DNA of 64,000 bases from Leptolyngbya ohadii IS1. GTDB taxonomy: Bacteria > Cyanobacteriota > Cyanobacteriia > Elainellales > Elainellaceae. Where the stretch lies: NCBI RefSeq assembly GCF_002215035.1, contig NZ_NKFP01000006.1, forward strand, positions 3,935,080 through 3,999,079. Direction: 5' to 3'. Made by a program: the position numbers and the translations under genes. Below, piece after piece: positions 36,074 to 44,007 of this stretch (position 1 is the first letter of the stretch; the number at the start of each line of letters is the position of its first letter). The notes below the pieces were generated by a model, which saw nothing but the letters and a program-made list of their open reading frames with translations, was not told where the DNA came from and ran no database searches.

Positions 36074-37095
36074 CGAATCTGTTTAACGGCATAGCGCTGG
36101 GCAAATTTGGGAATGTCGCCGCGATGTCCCAGCACAATCAGAGTATCGCCTGCATGAAGCTGCACATCGTGTGGAGGATGATGGGTAATCTGGCTGTGTC
36201 GTTTCAGGGCAACCACAATAAAGGCTCCCTGCCCTCGAACTTCCAGATCGGCGATCGTCTTCCCCGCCAGCGGTGAGTTGATAGAAATGGTGAGTTCATC
36301 CACCTGAACATCAATCTGGGTGAGCAGTTCGTTGAGCCGCGCTCGTTCCTCTGCCTGATCCAGGAATTCGATCATGTTGGGATGAGTGATCAGGTTGGCA
36401 ATTCGCTGTCCGCTAATCGTGGCAGGCAGCACCACGTGGTCGGCTCCGGCGAGGCGCAGTTTCTTCTCCGTAGAAGGCAGCTCCCCCCGTGCCACAATCA
36501 TCAGTCGGGGATTTAGCCCCCTTGCCGTCAGGGTGATAAATACGTTAATTGCATCATCAGGTAAAACGGTTGCCAGACATTTAGCGCGATCGATCCCCAC
36601 ATCCAGCAGCGTTTGTTCATCGGTGGCGTTTCCCTGATACACCCGATATCCCATCGTTTCTGCCAGATTAATCCGCTCATCATTCGTATCGATCACAATA
36701 AACTGCTGTTTCTCGTCGATCAAATTGCGGGAAAGCACCTGCCCAATGCGCCCAAACCCACAGACGATCGTGTGCTGCTCCAAATTTGCGAGATCCTGGG
36801 TTTTGCGCCGATGCTCTAAAACCTGACGAATTTCACCTTCCGTCACCATCTGGACAAATCCTCCAAGAATTAAAGACACAGAAATCGCGCCCGCAATAAT
36901 CACCAAAATCGTAAAAATGCGCGTTGCCGAGGAAACCGGACAGAACTCCCCGTAGCCGATGCCAAAAATGGTGATAACGACCATGTAGATCGCATCCAAA
37001 ATGCCGCAGCCGCGCCACCAGTACCCCAGAACCGCGCTCAGGATTGTGATTGCCAGGAAAATCAAACCTGCGAGAAGCCGCCGGAAAGGTTGCAC
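36052..37095 (-). CDS. Two-membrane-segment potassium channel with RCK (TrkA-N/TrkA-C) domain
   Basis: Two N-terminal membrane helices (about 8-25 and 60-80) flank a pore loop, AIYMVVITIFGIGYGEF (34-50). The filter reads GIGYGE rather than the usual TVGYGD. A TrkA-N Rossmann domain follows (HTIVCGFGRIGQVLSRNL near 112, binding NAD(H) or nucleotides), then a TrkA-C domain near 260-335. This is the architecture of MthK/Kch-type gated K+ channels in the cytoplasmic membrane. Length 347 aa, ATG 37095. The changed filter leaves selectivity and gating open. Confidence 0.88.
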   Translation of the reverse strand: MQPFRRLLAGLIFLAITILSAVLGYWWRGCGILDAIYMVVITIFGIGYGEFCPVSSATRIFTILVIIAGAISVSLILGGFVQMVTEGEIRQVLEHRRKTQDLANLEQHTIVCGFGRIGQVLSRNLIDEKQQFIVIDTNDERINLAETMGYRVYQGNATDEQTLLDVGIDRAKCLATVLPDDAINVFITLTARGLNPRLMIVARGELPSTEKKLRLAGADHVVLPATISGQRIANLITHPNMIEFLDQAEERARLNELLTQIDVQVDELTISINSPLAGKTIADLEVRGQGAFIVVALKRHSQITHHPPHDVQLHAGDTLIVLGHRGDIPKFAQRYAVKQIRYRGAQG

Positions 37096-37268
37096 CGTTT
37101 AGCCTCCCCTGTCGGACTGCCCGACTCCTATATTTCTGGCGCTCACCCTACAAACCTGGAACCTACAGAACCAAAACGCGCAAAACTGCCGATGTCTTCC
37201 CCGTAACCAGAGCAGATATGATAAGATGATTGACTGCATTTCTATTACGTTAGGGATCTAATCAGTTC

Positions 37269-37538
37269 ATGTCACTGCTGCAAGAGCGTAAACAAGAAAT
37301 TATTTCGGACTACCAAATCCACGAGACCGACACCGGATCGGCAGACGTTCAGGTTGCGATGCTGACCGAGCGCATCAACCGCCTCAGCACCCACCTGCGC
37401 GAGAACAAAAAAGATCATGCTTCCCGGCGCGGTCTGCTGAAAATGATCGGTCAGCGTAAGCGTCTGCTGGCATACATCTTAAAGCAAGATAAGGATCGTC
37501 ATCGTGCTCTGCTCACTCGGCTGGGTATTCGGGGTTAG
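37269..37538 (+). CDS. rpsO: 30S ribosomal protein S15
   Basis: An 89-aa primary 16S rRNA-binding protein of the small-subunit platform. The sequence is typical: [32 protein letters not shown], then [24 protein letters not shown]-type (near 48-70) and a basic C-terminus. ATG 37269. The PAM68-family gene follows 14 bases later and is probably co-transcribed. Confidence 0.98.
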   Translation: MSLLQERKQEIISDYQIHETDTGSADVQVAMLTERINRLSTHLRENKKDHASRRGLLKMIGQRKRLLAYILKQDKDRHRALLTRLGIRG

Positions 37539-37552
37539 GTCGGGGTTAAGGT

Positions 37553-38104
37553 ATGTCTTCTAAGCCGCAGCCTGACTCCTCAAACAGCAGCTCGAAGGAC
37601 GGCAGTGAGTCGCGCCAGTCACTCCCCTTTGAGCCGAAGAAAAGCCGGAAGCAGGTCGAAAAATCGCCTGCCAAAACACCAATTGCCCCCGCAAAGGTAG
37701 AGAAAAAGGCAGATAAGTCTACTGCGGCAAAGCCAACCTCATCGCGAGTCGATCGCGGTACCACGGTTCAGCAAACCGCTATTCCCGATGTCGTGAGTCG
37801 GCGCATGATTAAGCGCATGGCATTGCTGTGCGGCATTCCCTCTGCCCTGGGGATGTCTACTTTTATCGTGAGCTACCTGCTGGTGGTTAATGACCTGTTC
37901 AAGGTTCCCACCTACGCCGTGCTGCTGGTCAGCCTGGGCTGGTTTGGTCTGGGCGTTCTGGGCTTAAGCTATGGCGTTCTGTCCGCATCCTGGGATGAGG
38001 AAACGGCAGGCAGCCTAGTAGGCTGGTCTGAGTTCACAACTAATTTTGGACGCATGACCTCCGCTTGGCGATCGTCTAAGGATGCCTCCAAGAACAAAAC
38101 CTGA
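37553..38104 (+). CDS. PAM68-family photosystem II assembly protein (DUF3464)
   Basis: A 183-aa thylakoid membrane protein. Residues 1-80 are basic and disordered (Lys/Ser/Pro-rich). Two membrane helices span about 87-108 and 117-140 (GMSTFIVSYLLVV and AVLLVSLGWFGLGVLGLSYGVLSASWDEE). The SRRMIKRMALLCGIPSALG and SWDEETAGSLVGWSEF segments are family landmarks. Plant PAM68 promotes PSII assembly and CP47 synthesis; the cyanobacterial form associates with D1-containing intermediates. The rpsO-PAM68 pair is seen in other cyanobacteria. Confidence 0.9.
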   Translation: MSSKPQPDSSNSSSKDGSESRQSLPFEPKKSRKQVEKSPAKTPIAPAKVEKKADKSTAAKPTSSRVDRGTTVQQTAIPDVVSRRMIKRMALLCGIPSALGMSTFIVSYLLVVNDLFKVPTYAVLLVSLGWFGLGVLGLSYGVLSASWDEETAGSLVGWSEFTTNFGRMTSAWRSSKDASKNKT

Positions 38105-38122
38105 GAGTGAAGAATATGAGGG

Positions 38123-39541
38123 TCAGGGCGAATCGGATGGACTGACCCCTAATTCGTCAAGCTGCTCTTCAATTCGGCGGAGGACATCGCTGAGTCCGGG
38201 CAGCACATCAAAACGACTGCTGGCTAAACCGCCAACCTTTTGAGCGCGATCGCGAATTTCGTTCAGCTTAACTTGAAGCTGCTTGGCAATTCCGACTGCA
38301 TCTCGCTCCAGTTTTCGCATCTGCTGCTGTTGATGGAACTTGAGTGCCGCACCCCGTAGAATCTGGAGGGTTGCCTCTTCAATGCCTTCATTTACCATAA
38401 ACCGGAAGCGCAGCAGCACCCGCGATTTTTCGTAGAGATATTCCGCTTCGGTCTGCCTGGGATAGGTCTGAATGGGAGATGTCACCTTTGCTAGCTGTTT
38501 GAGGGCAGCTAAAATCTCGTGAAATAGGGCGATCGGTACATTTTCTAGAACCGATTGCAGAATGCCGTTCTGGCTCCAGAGAATTCTGCCGTACTGCCCG
38601 TGGTTCTCGAAGTAAAGTCTGCCAATGCCTCCAATCAGCACCCGTGCCAGCAGCTCTTGCAGCATGATATGGGGTGGCAGCGTTAACAGTGCTTCGGTTG
38701 GACTGGAAAGATGCTCTGCCTGAACATGCAGCACTGGCAATTGGCTAATCAGCGGCACAACGGGCTGGAACGATCGGGGAATACCTGACTCTTTTGGAGC
38801 TTTTTCTGGCTCCTGCTTTGCCTTCTCTGGAGCCTGTAATTTCTCTTTTGCCACCTTTACAGAAGAACCAACAGGAGCATTCACCGGAACATTTGACGAT
38901 GGCTCGGTATCAACAGGAGGAAGAGTAGGCTGCTGAGGCTCGGCAGTAACTGGTGCTTGTGGGGGCTGAGGCAGGGGTTCCGTTGGTTCTCCTTTGCCAG
39001 GATTGGCTTCTACCAAGCCCTCCATCTCTTCCAGTTCATCTGGACTATCCACCACCAGCGTTAACCGCTCATTTTGATCTACAGAAGGAGCAACTCGATT
39101 TCGCCCTGCGTGACGGTGATGTCCAAAACTAACGCGATGGGTAACAGTGCTCCCCTCAGAGGCATCAAGCTGATTTTTAAGATGGTTCTGCTTCTTCTCA
39201 ACCTCATTCAGGTACGCCGTCAGGGTAGACTGAAGCGCATCGGCAGAGATCTTGCGCGTCACCAGAGAATAGTTGAGATAAGAAATGATCCGGCGGACAT
39301 AGTCGGCAGCAGTCGTGTCTTCTGGGCTGACCATCCCTAGATTTAGCCGATTTCCATCCAGGAAGAGGGGCAAAACCTGATAGTAAAGACAGGCTTCAAA
39401 GGGCAGAACGCCGTTGATAAGCACGAACATCTGGTCTAGATTGAGCCGATCGACCCAATCGCCGTAGAACTGGCTAAGAATGCGCTGCTGGGAGCGATCA
39501 GATCGAGGAGAAGGAGTGCGATCGTCTGGGGGAGCCGCCAT
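38123..39541 (-). CDS. Cyanobacterial protein with GspE/PilB N-terminal-like region
   Basis: A 472-aa soluble protein from ATG 39541 (MAAPPDDRTPSPRSDRSQQ). Residues 20-120 (DRLNLDQMFVLINGVLPFEACLYYQVLPLFLDGNRLNLGMVSPED, then DYVRRIISYLNY) resemble the N-terminal domain of type II secretion/type IV pilus ATPases (MshEN-like). The middle is a Pro/Gln/Glu-rich linker (about 165-265). The C-terminal 200 residues contain a helical region ending LSDVLRRIEEQLDELGVSP. No ATPase domain is present, so it is not a motor; possibly a regulator or pilus-linked protein. Functional assignment is tentative. Confidence 0.65.
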   Translation of the reverse strand: MAAPPDDRTPSPRSDRSQQRILSQFYGDWVDRLNLDQMFVLINGVLPFEACLYYQVLPLFLDGNRLNLGMVSPEDTTAADYVRRIISYLNYSLVTRKISADALQSTLTAYLNEVEKKQNHLKNQLDASEGSTVTHRVSFGHHRHAGRNRVAPSVDQNERLTLVVDSPDELEEMEGLVEANPGKGEPTEPLPQPPQAPVTAEPQQPTLPPVDTEPSSNVPVNAPVGSSVKVAKEKLQAPEKAKQEPEKAPKESGIPRSFQPVVPLISQLPVLHVQAEHLSSPTEALLTLPPHIMLQELLARVLIGGIGRLYFENHGQYGRILWSQNGILQSVLENVPIALFHEILAALKQLAKVTSPIQTYPRQTEAEYLYEKSRVLLRFRFMVNEGIEEATLQILRGAALKFHQQQQMRKLERDAVGIAKQLQVKLNEIRDRAQKVGGLASSRFDVLPGLSDVLRRIEEQLDELGVSPSDSP

Positions 39542-39754
39542 AGTTTTTTCAGTAAAGTTTTGACGATCCGGGGTAGAGCGGGCTGAAGGGAATCCTAAGG
39601 GAGTAATCAACGACCTCTGCTAAACACCCCACCCTGATGTTGAGAATGTTAAAACTACGAATCTTTGGAGGTATCCCTTATTAAACCCATATTAATCGGA
39701 TCAATTACGCTTCACAAAAAATACCTGTCTGGTATCGGCAGGCTCCTTCAACGC

Positions 39755-40885
39755 TTACTCACCGCTGCGGATTTCCTGGGCTGCCAGATAAATCTTGCTC
39801 CACTCCCCCGTCACTTGATTGAGCCTCAGCTTCAGTTCCTTACTGATAGCTTCAAAGGACTGTCCTGCCTTCAGCCGTTCAATCACCTGCCGCTGGACGG
39901 GCGGTAAGGACTCTAAAAATTGCTCCCACTGCTGAATCGTTAGCCCCAGATTGTGTTCCAGCAGCGAAGTGCCTAACCACGCTCCCACCAGTTCGGGCTG
40001 CTGCTTAAAGGCAAAGACACGAATGGCATGATAGCTAATCTTCTCCCGCAGTCGATAAACCTGCTGAATGGGCACCTTAAGCCGCTGGGCAATCACTTCC
40101 TGAGACTGTCCCTGGACATGCAGCCTGAGCCAATCCGCCGCAAGGGGATCAACTTTCTCCTTCAGGTAATCGGCAAACTCTTGCATCACTTTACTGCGGA
40201 GTGCTTCCTGCTCCTCCCACGCCTGCTGATCCTGGTACTGGGTGAGCGCTTGACCATCCAAAAGGCTCACCGGATTTTCTGCATCATCGGGAGTAATTTC
40301 TTCAGATACCAGCCGGATCAGATCGCCCGTGGGCACCTGGGTCATGCCGCCCCGCTGGGAACGCCGCAGGTAGTTGACAAACCGATAGACCAGCAGGGGT
40401 TGATTGCGAATCGGACGCAGACAGTATTCCTCAATGCTCGCCAGCATCAGGGCATTCCGCAGACGCGGATTGGGTGTACATTCGCCGATCCAGGCAATCT
40501 GCTGCCGCATATAGTTGTCGCTTTGCAGCAGTTCCTGAATCACTTCCTGCAACACATCGACTACGGTTCGCCGCCGATCGCGCGACAGGGCAACCCAGGT
40601 TTTAATTTTGCTGCGAATCAGGAATAGGCTGCTGAGCCGCTGTATTAGCTGTTGATATGCTCGATCGGGCTGTACCCCCAAATATCGCTGCTGCAAAATG
40701 CGATAGCGGTAGTCCATCGCCTGCTGTGCCACATTCAAATCAGCGGGGGAGAGCGAATCAAACCGCTCCAAATCCTGCCCCAACAGCCAGCCGACAATGC
40801 TCTCTCGATCGGTTGGGGATAGGTTAGGGCTGCCCGCTTCAAGCTGGGATCGCCATGATTGCCTCAGTTCCTCAGCCAGTGCCAT
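39755..40885 (-). CDS. HetZ-related protein
   Basis: A 376-aa soluble protein resembling the cyanobacterial HetZ family, whose HetZ member is a DNA-binding regulator of heterocyst differentiation. The C-terminal region is the basis of the call: LKVPIQQVYRLREKISYHAIRVFAF, WLGTSLLEHNLGLTIQQWEQFLESL and FEAISKELKLRLNQVTGEW. The last contains a helix-turn-helix-like segment. HetZ-related paralogs are widespread in non-heterocystous cyanobacteria too, so this alone does not imply heterocysts. ATG 40885. No partner gene is adjacent. Confidence 0.7.
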   Translation of the reverse strand: MALAEELRQSWRSQLEAGSPNLSPTDRESIVGWLLGQDLERFDSLSPADLNVAQQAMDYRYRILQQRYLGVQPDRAYQQLIQRLSSLFLIRSKIKTWVALSRDRRRTVVDVLQEVIQELLQSDNYMRQQIAWIGECTPNPRLRNALMLASIEEYCLRPIRNQPLLVYRFVNYLRRSQRGGMTQVPTGDLIRLVSEEITPDDAENPVSLLDGQALTQYQDQQAWEEQEALRSKVMQEFADYLKEKVDPLAADWLRLHVQGQSQEVIAQRLKVPIQQVYRLREKISYHAIRVFAFKQQPELVGAWLGTSLLEHNLGLTIQQWEQFLESLPPVQRQVIERLKAGQSFEAISKELKLRLNQVTGEWSKIYLAAQEIRSGE

Positions 40886-40995
40886 TCAGATTGCATTCCT
40901 TGATTCTGTTTTCTATTTATACCGTTGTATAGGATTCGGCTCAAATTTTCCCTGAATAAATCTAGATTCATTCGGGTAATTAAGCCGGATAAACC

Positions 40996-41259
40996 TTATT
41001 TTTCCGTGTCTTCGATCGCCGCCACCAGCCGCTCCAGAACCGTTGTAAGCTGCTGAATTCGCTCCAGTGCCCCATCCTGATTTTCCGCCAGGGTCTGGAC
41101 AGCATCGCTAAGCGCAAAAATCTGATATCCCTGCTGCTGCACCTGCTTGGTGAGCGCGTCAAGCTGAGATGCCAGGCGATCGACTGTTTCTGTCGTCGCA
41201 ATAACTGCCTCCCCCATTTGCAGGAGAACTGACTCTAACTGATTTGATTGAACGTCCAC
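40996..41259 (-). CDS. Small coiled-coil protein, 87 aa
   Basis: A short acidic protein with heptad-like hydrophobic spacing over most of its length (LESVLLQMGEAVIATTETVDRLASQLDALTKQVQQQ and then LAENQDGALERIQQLTTVLERL). It is predicted to form a coiled coil, with no membrane part. Start MDVQSNQL at 41259, without a strong ribosome site. Unknown function. Confidence 0.6.
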   Translation of the reverse strand: MDVQSNQLESVLLQMGEAVIATTETVDRLASQLDALTKQVQQQGYQIFALSDAVQTLAENQDGALERIQQLTTVLERLVAAIEDTEK

Positions 41260-41406
41260 TCCTCAACTGCCCCACTTTCTTGCTGAACTTACTGATCTTT
41301 CTTGCTGCACTTTCATGCTGAATAGAACAAAAATCATAGCGAATCGAAAGGAGGTCTGTCCTCTTTTTGGGGGTTCTCGCCAGCAGGTCAAGCAGCAGGT
41401 CAAAAG

Positions 41407-42123
41407 TTAAAGCAGTTGATTCAGCCAGAAGGCAAGCAGCGCACTGCCCAGCGGCACGGTCAAATTATCAATTCCCAGCCTGGAGAAGGCTTCGAGCAAC
41501 GTTGCTACCACCGCAATTACAAAGGCGATCGTCCAGGTCTGCCACTGTCCACCCTGCACCCCCAACAAAATCAGGCTGCAAACTCCGTAGCTTACTGCCG
41601 CCATCGTCAGCGATCCTTCCCAGCTTTTTTTGATGCCCCAGAGTTCGTAGGGGTGCCATCCTAACCGCTGACCAACCAATGCTGCCAGCCCATCTCCCCA
41701 GGTCATCACCAAAATGCCGATCGCCGCATAGTAGGGATGGTCTTCCCAAAACAGGAAAATCAGGACACCAATACTCACCGCATAGAAGAAAGTGCCCAGG
41801 CTCTTCCGCCCAACGCTGTTAATTCCCGGCAGAATTGGCAAACGGTAGGAGAGCAGCGTTACCGCACTGAAGACGATCGAGGCACTGATCCCAACCCAGC
41901 CTGGAATATGCAGCCACCACGCCAGCAGAATGACATTTCCCGCACCAATGTGAACGACTTTGCGAATCAGCTCATTGTCTGCCCCTTGCCAGCGGCTTAA
42001 CCCAAACGCCACTAGCCCCACCAAGCCGAGCCAGGCGGAGACGATCGCAAGCTGAAGCCAGAGGGCAGGCGTTTCAAAAATCCAATCGGCGAAGCTATCC
42101 AAGGGACTATCACTCACTGTCAC
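41407..42123 (-). CDS. Phytol/dolichol-kinase-type membrane protein (SEC59/DGK1/VTE5 family)
   Basis: A 238-aa polytopic protein with about six membrane helices. Family landmarks are NELIRKVVHIGAGNVILLAW near 50-70 and YYAAIGILVMTWGDGLAALVGQRLG near 130-155, with the acidic GDG of CTP-dependent lipid kinases. In cyanobacteria and plants VTE5 phosphorylates phytol released from chlorophyll, feeding tocopherol and chlorophyll synthesis. Phytol kinase is likelier than dolichol kinase in this organism. GTG/ATG at 42123 (MTVSDSPLDSFADW). Confidence 0.82.
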   Translation of the reverse strand: MTVSDSPLDSFADWIFETPALWLQLAIVSAWLGLVGLVAFGLSRWQGADNELIRKVVHIGAGNVILLAWWLHIPGWVGISASIVFSAVTLLSYRLPILPGINSVGRKSLGTFFYAVSIGVLIFLFWEDHPYYAAIGILVMTWGDGLAALVGQRLGWHPYELWGIKKSWEGSLTMAAVSYGVCSLILLGVQGGQWQTWTIAFVIAVVATLLEAFSRLGIDNLTVPLGSALLAFWLNQLL

Positions 42124-42349
42124 TTGATGTCACTCAACTCACAACGCGCTGTCTATTCATCTATCTGTCTATCAATCTAGTGGATCTGGCGTAGATTGCG
42201 ATATCCGTAGCGAGATAGCGATCGTGCCAACGGAAGTCCCAGGGCAGAAATTTTTTGTCGGTCTACTGTCCTATCCTATTTCTGGCTGCATGGAGATTTA
42301 TACTGAGTCTGAGTAGTTTCTTCTACTCGTGCCGTTAGAACCCGATCGC

Positions 42350-42721
42350 ATGACAGACTCCCCTCCCTCGATTCAGTTTTTTGAAGGCATCTCCGAGGAT
42401 CTCAGCGGTATCAGTTTCAGGCGCAATCGATCAACTGGGGTTCGCAGCATCCTGATGACCTTTAGAAGCCTGCGATCGATCGAACGATTTCAGAGCTATA
42501 CCAGTCGATTTGCTGGCGGAATGCTGCTGAGCGACAGTGAGGGCAAGATTAACATTGAGCCTGCCTCGGTGCGCTTCGTGTTTGGAGGACCAGAGGGCGA
42601 CGATCTGGAGCGGGTGGAGTGTGTGCTGGAAGTTGCTCGTGAGGATCACTGGGAGCGGCTGATGCGCTTTATGCAGCGATATGCAGAAGCCAACGACATG
42701 ATTTACGGGGAGTCTCGTTAA
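42350..42721 (+). CDS. Photosystem II Psb28-2-type protein
   Basis: A small soluble thylakoid-associated protein (123 aa) of the Psb28 family: IQFFEGISEDLSGISFRRNR, then LLSDSEGKINIEPASVRFVFGG and the C-terminal EDHWERLMRFMQRYAEAND. Psb28 binds PSII assembly intermediates and CP47. Divergence from the usual Psb28 (IQFIRGIDE, TGMYLVDEEGE) fits the Psb28-2 paralog (Synechocystis slr1739 type). ATG 42350 (MTDSPPSI); a GTG 21 bases earlier is possible. It is followed by the SDR39U1-type gene. Confidence 0.82.
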   Translation: MTDSPPSIQFFEGISEDLSGISFRRNRSTGVRSILMTFRSLRSIERFQSYTSRFAGGMLLSDSEGKINIEPASVRFVFGGPEGDDLERVECVLEVAREDHWERLMRFMQRYAEANDMIYGESR

Positions 42722-42729
42722 GCAAGAAC

Positions 42730-42760
42730 TGCTAAGGAAAAAATTGCTAAGGAAAAAATG
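42730..42760 (+). repeat. Tandem duplicated ribosome-binding region
   Basis: TGCTAAGGAAAAAAT occurs twice in tandem (42730-42744 and 42745-42759). Each copy contains AAGGA; the second lies just upstream of ATG 42761 (7-base gap) and ATG 42758. Confidence 0.8.
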
Positions 42761-43687
42761 ATGAAAATCGCAGTCACCGGAGCAACCGGATTTATTGGTA
42801 GCCGTCTGGTGGAGCGGCTTCAGGCAGAAGGACATACTGTGATTGTGCTGACCCGCAATCCCGATCGCGCCAAATCCCTGTTTCCCGCCGCAAGCTATCC
42901 CAATGTGGAAGTTGTTGCCTATCAGCCATTAGCATCAGGGGACTGGCAGCAGGCTATTTCGGGCTGTGACGGGGTTGTAAATCTCGCGGGCGCACCGATC
43001 GCCGAAAGCCGCTGGACACCCGAACGCAAGCAGGAAATTATGGATAGCCGCAGGGTGGGCACCGCCAAAATTGTGGAGGCAATTGCCAGCGCAAATCCAC
43101 GTCCGGCTGTGCTAGTCAACTCTTCAGCGATCGGATATTACGGCACCAGCGAAACGGCATCGTTTGATGAGGACAGTCCGGCCGGAAATGACTTTCTGGC
43201 AGAAGTTTGTCAAGCCTGGGAAGCAGAGGCGCAAAAAGCCCAAGAGTACGGCACGCGACTGGTCATCCTGCGAACCGGCATTGTACTGGGCATGGGAGGC
43301 GCGATCGAGAAAATGCTGCTGCCCTTCCGGATGTTTGCGGGAGGTCCGCTGGGCAACGGTCGCCAGTGGTTTTCCTGGATTCATCGGGAAGATATGGTGA
43401 ATTTGATCCTCAAGGCACTGACCCAGCCGAACATGAGCGGCGTTTATAATGCAACGGCTCCTAATCCAGTCCGCATGGCAGAACTAACCCAGAACCTCGG
43501 AGAGGCAATGCAGCGTCCTTCCTGGCTGCCCGTCCCCAGTTTTGCGCTGGAAATGATGCTGGGTGATGCGGCAAAGGTCGTTCTGGAAGGACAGCAGGTT
43601 TTGCCTAAGCGCACCCAGGCTAGCGGCTTTGAGTACCAGTACTCGACCGTGAAGCCAGCCCTGGTTGATATTGTGAACAAGGCTTAG
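42761..43687 (+). CDS. TIGR01777-family epimerase (SDR39U1 type)
   Basis: An extended short-chain dehydrogenase-like protein, about 308 aa. The NAD(P)-binding GATGFIG is at residues 6-12. ISGCDGVVNLAGAPIAESRWTPERKQEIMDSR near 67-98 is a family hallmark, and VNSSAIGYYG (near 119) covers the Ser/Tyr catalytic positions. The C-terminus holds GVYNATAPNPVRMAELTQNLGEAM. Plant SDR39U1 is plastid-located; the cyanobacterial relative is involved in pigment/photosystem biogenesis. The start ATG 42761 is preferred over 42758 on ribosome-site spacing. Confidence 0.88.
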   Translation: MKIAVTGATGFIGSRLVERLQAEGHTVIVLTRNPDRAKSLFPAASYPNVEVVAYQPLASGDWQQAISGCDGVVNLAGAPIAESRWTPERKQEIMDSRRVGTAKIVEAIASANPRPAVLVNSSAIGYYGTSETASFDEDSPAGNDFLAEVCQAWEAEAQKAQEYGTRLVILRTGIVLGMGGAIEKMLLPFRMFAGGPLGNGRQWFSWIHREDMVNLILKALTQPNMSGVYNATAPNPVRMAELTQNLGEAMQRPSWLPVPSFALEMMLGDAAKVVLEGQQVLPKRTQASGFEYQYSTVKPALVDIVNKA

Positions 43688-43731
43688 GACAGCGGCTGCT
43701 AACGCTAAGACAACGGATACGATGACGTGAA

Positions 43732-44007
43732 TTAGGCAAGCTCGGAGTTGCGGAGCCGGATCAGTTGGCGGCGCATTTGCGGCGAGGCTTCAACCTCCGG
43801 CAATTCCTGCACATCCACCTGAGACTGAACCGGCTCTAAATATTCGTCTGCCCCATAGGACAGAGCATCCAGCAGAATCTCCAGGAGCCGATCGCGGTCG
43901 AGCAGGGTGTGCTTGTCCTCAATCAGCCGAAACTTCAGGTGAATTTCGCAGTCGTACACCGCGAACGCCGAGTCGGTCAGGGAATGCTCAATGGAATTGG
44001 TCTTCAT
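43732..44007 (-). CDS. Npun_R1517-type cyanobacterial regulator, 91 aa
   Basis: A small acidic protein, MKTNSIEHSLTDSAFAVYDCEIHLKFRLIEDKHTLLDRDRLLEILLDALSYG (landmarks at residues 1-50), ending EASPQMRRQLIRLRN. It matches what I remember of the Npun_R1517 family, described as linked to heterocyst differentiation, which is also found in non-heterocystous species. The start ATG 44007 is chosen because upstream in-frame codons (from 44106) are unlike the family. Mechanism unknown. A 1.2-kb gap lies upstream. Confidence 0.8.
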   Translation of the reverse strand: MKTNSIEHSLTDSAFAVYDCEIHLKFRLIEDKHTLLDRDRLLEILLDALSYGADEYLEPVQSQVDVQELPEVEASPQMRRQLIRLRNSELA

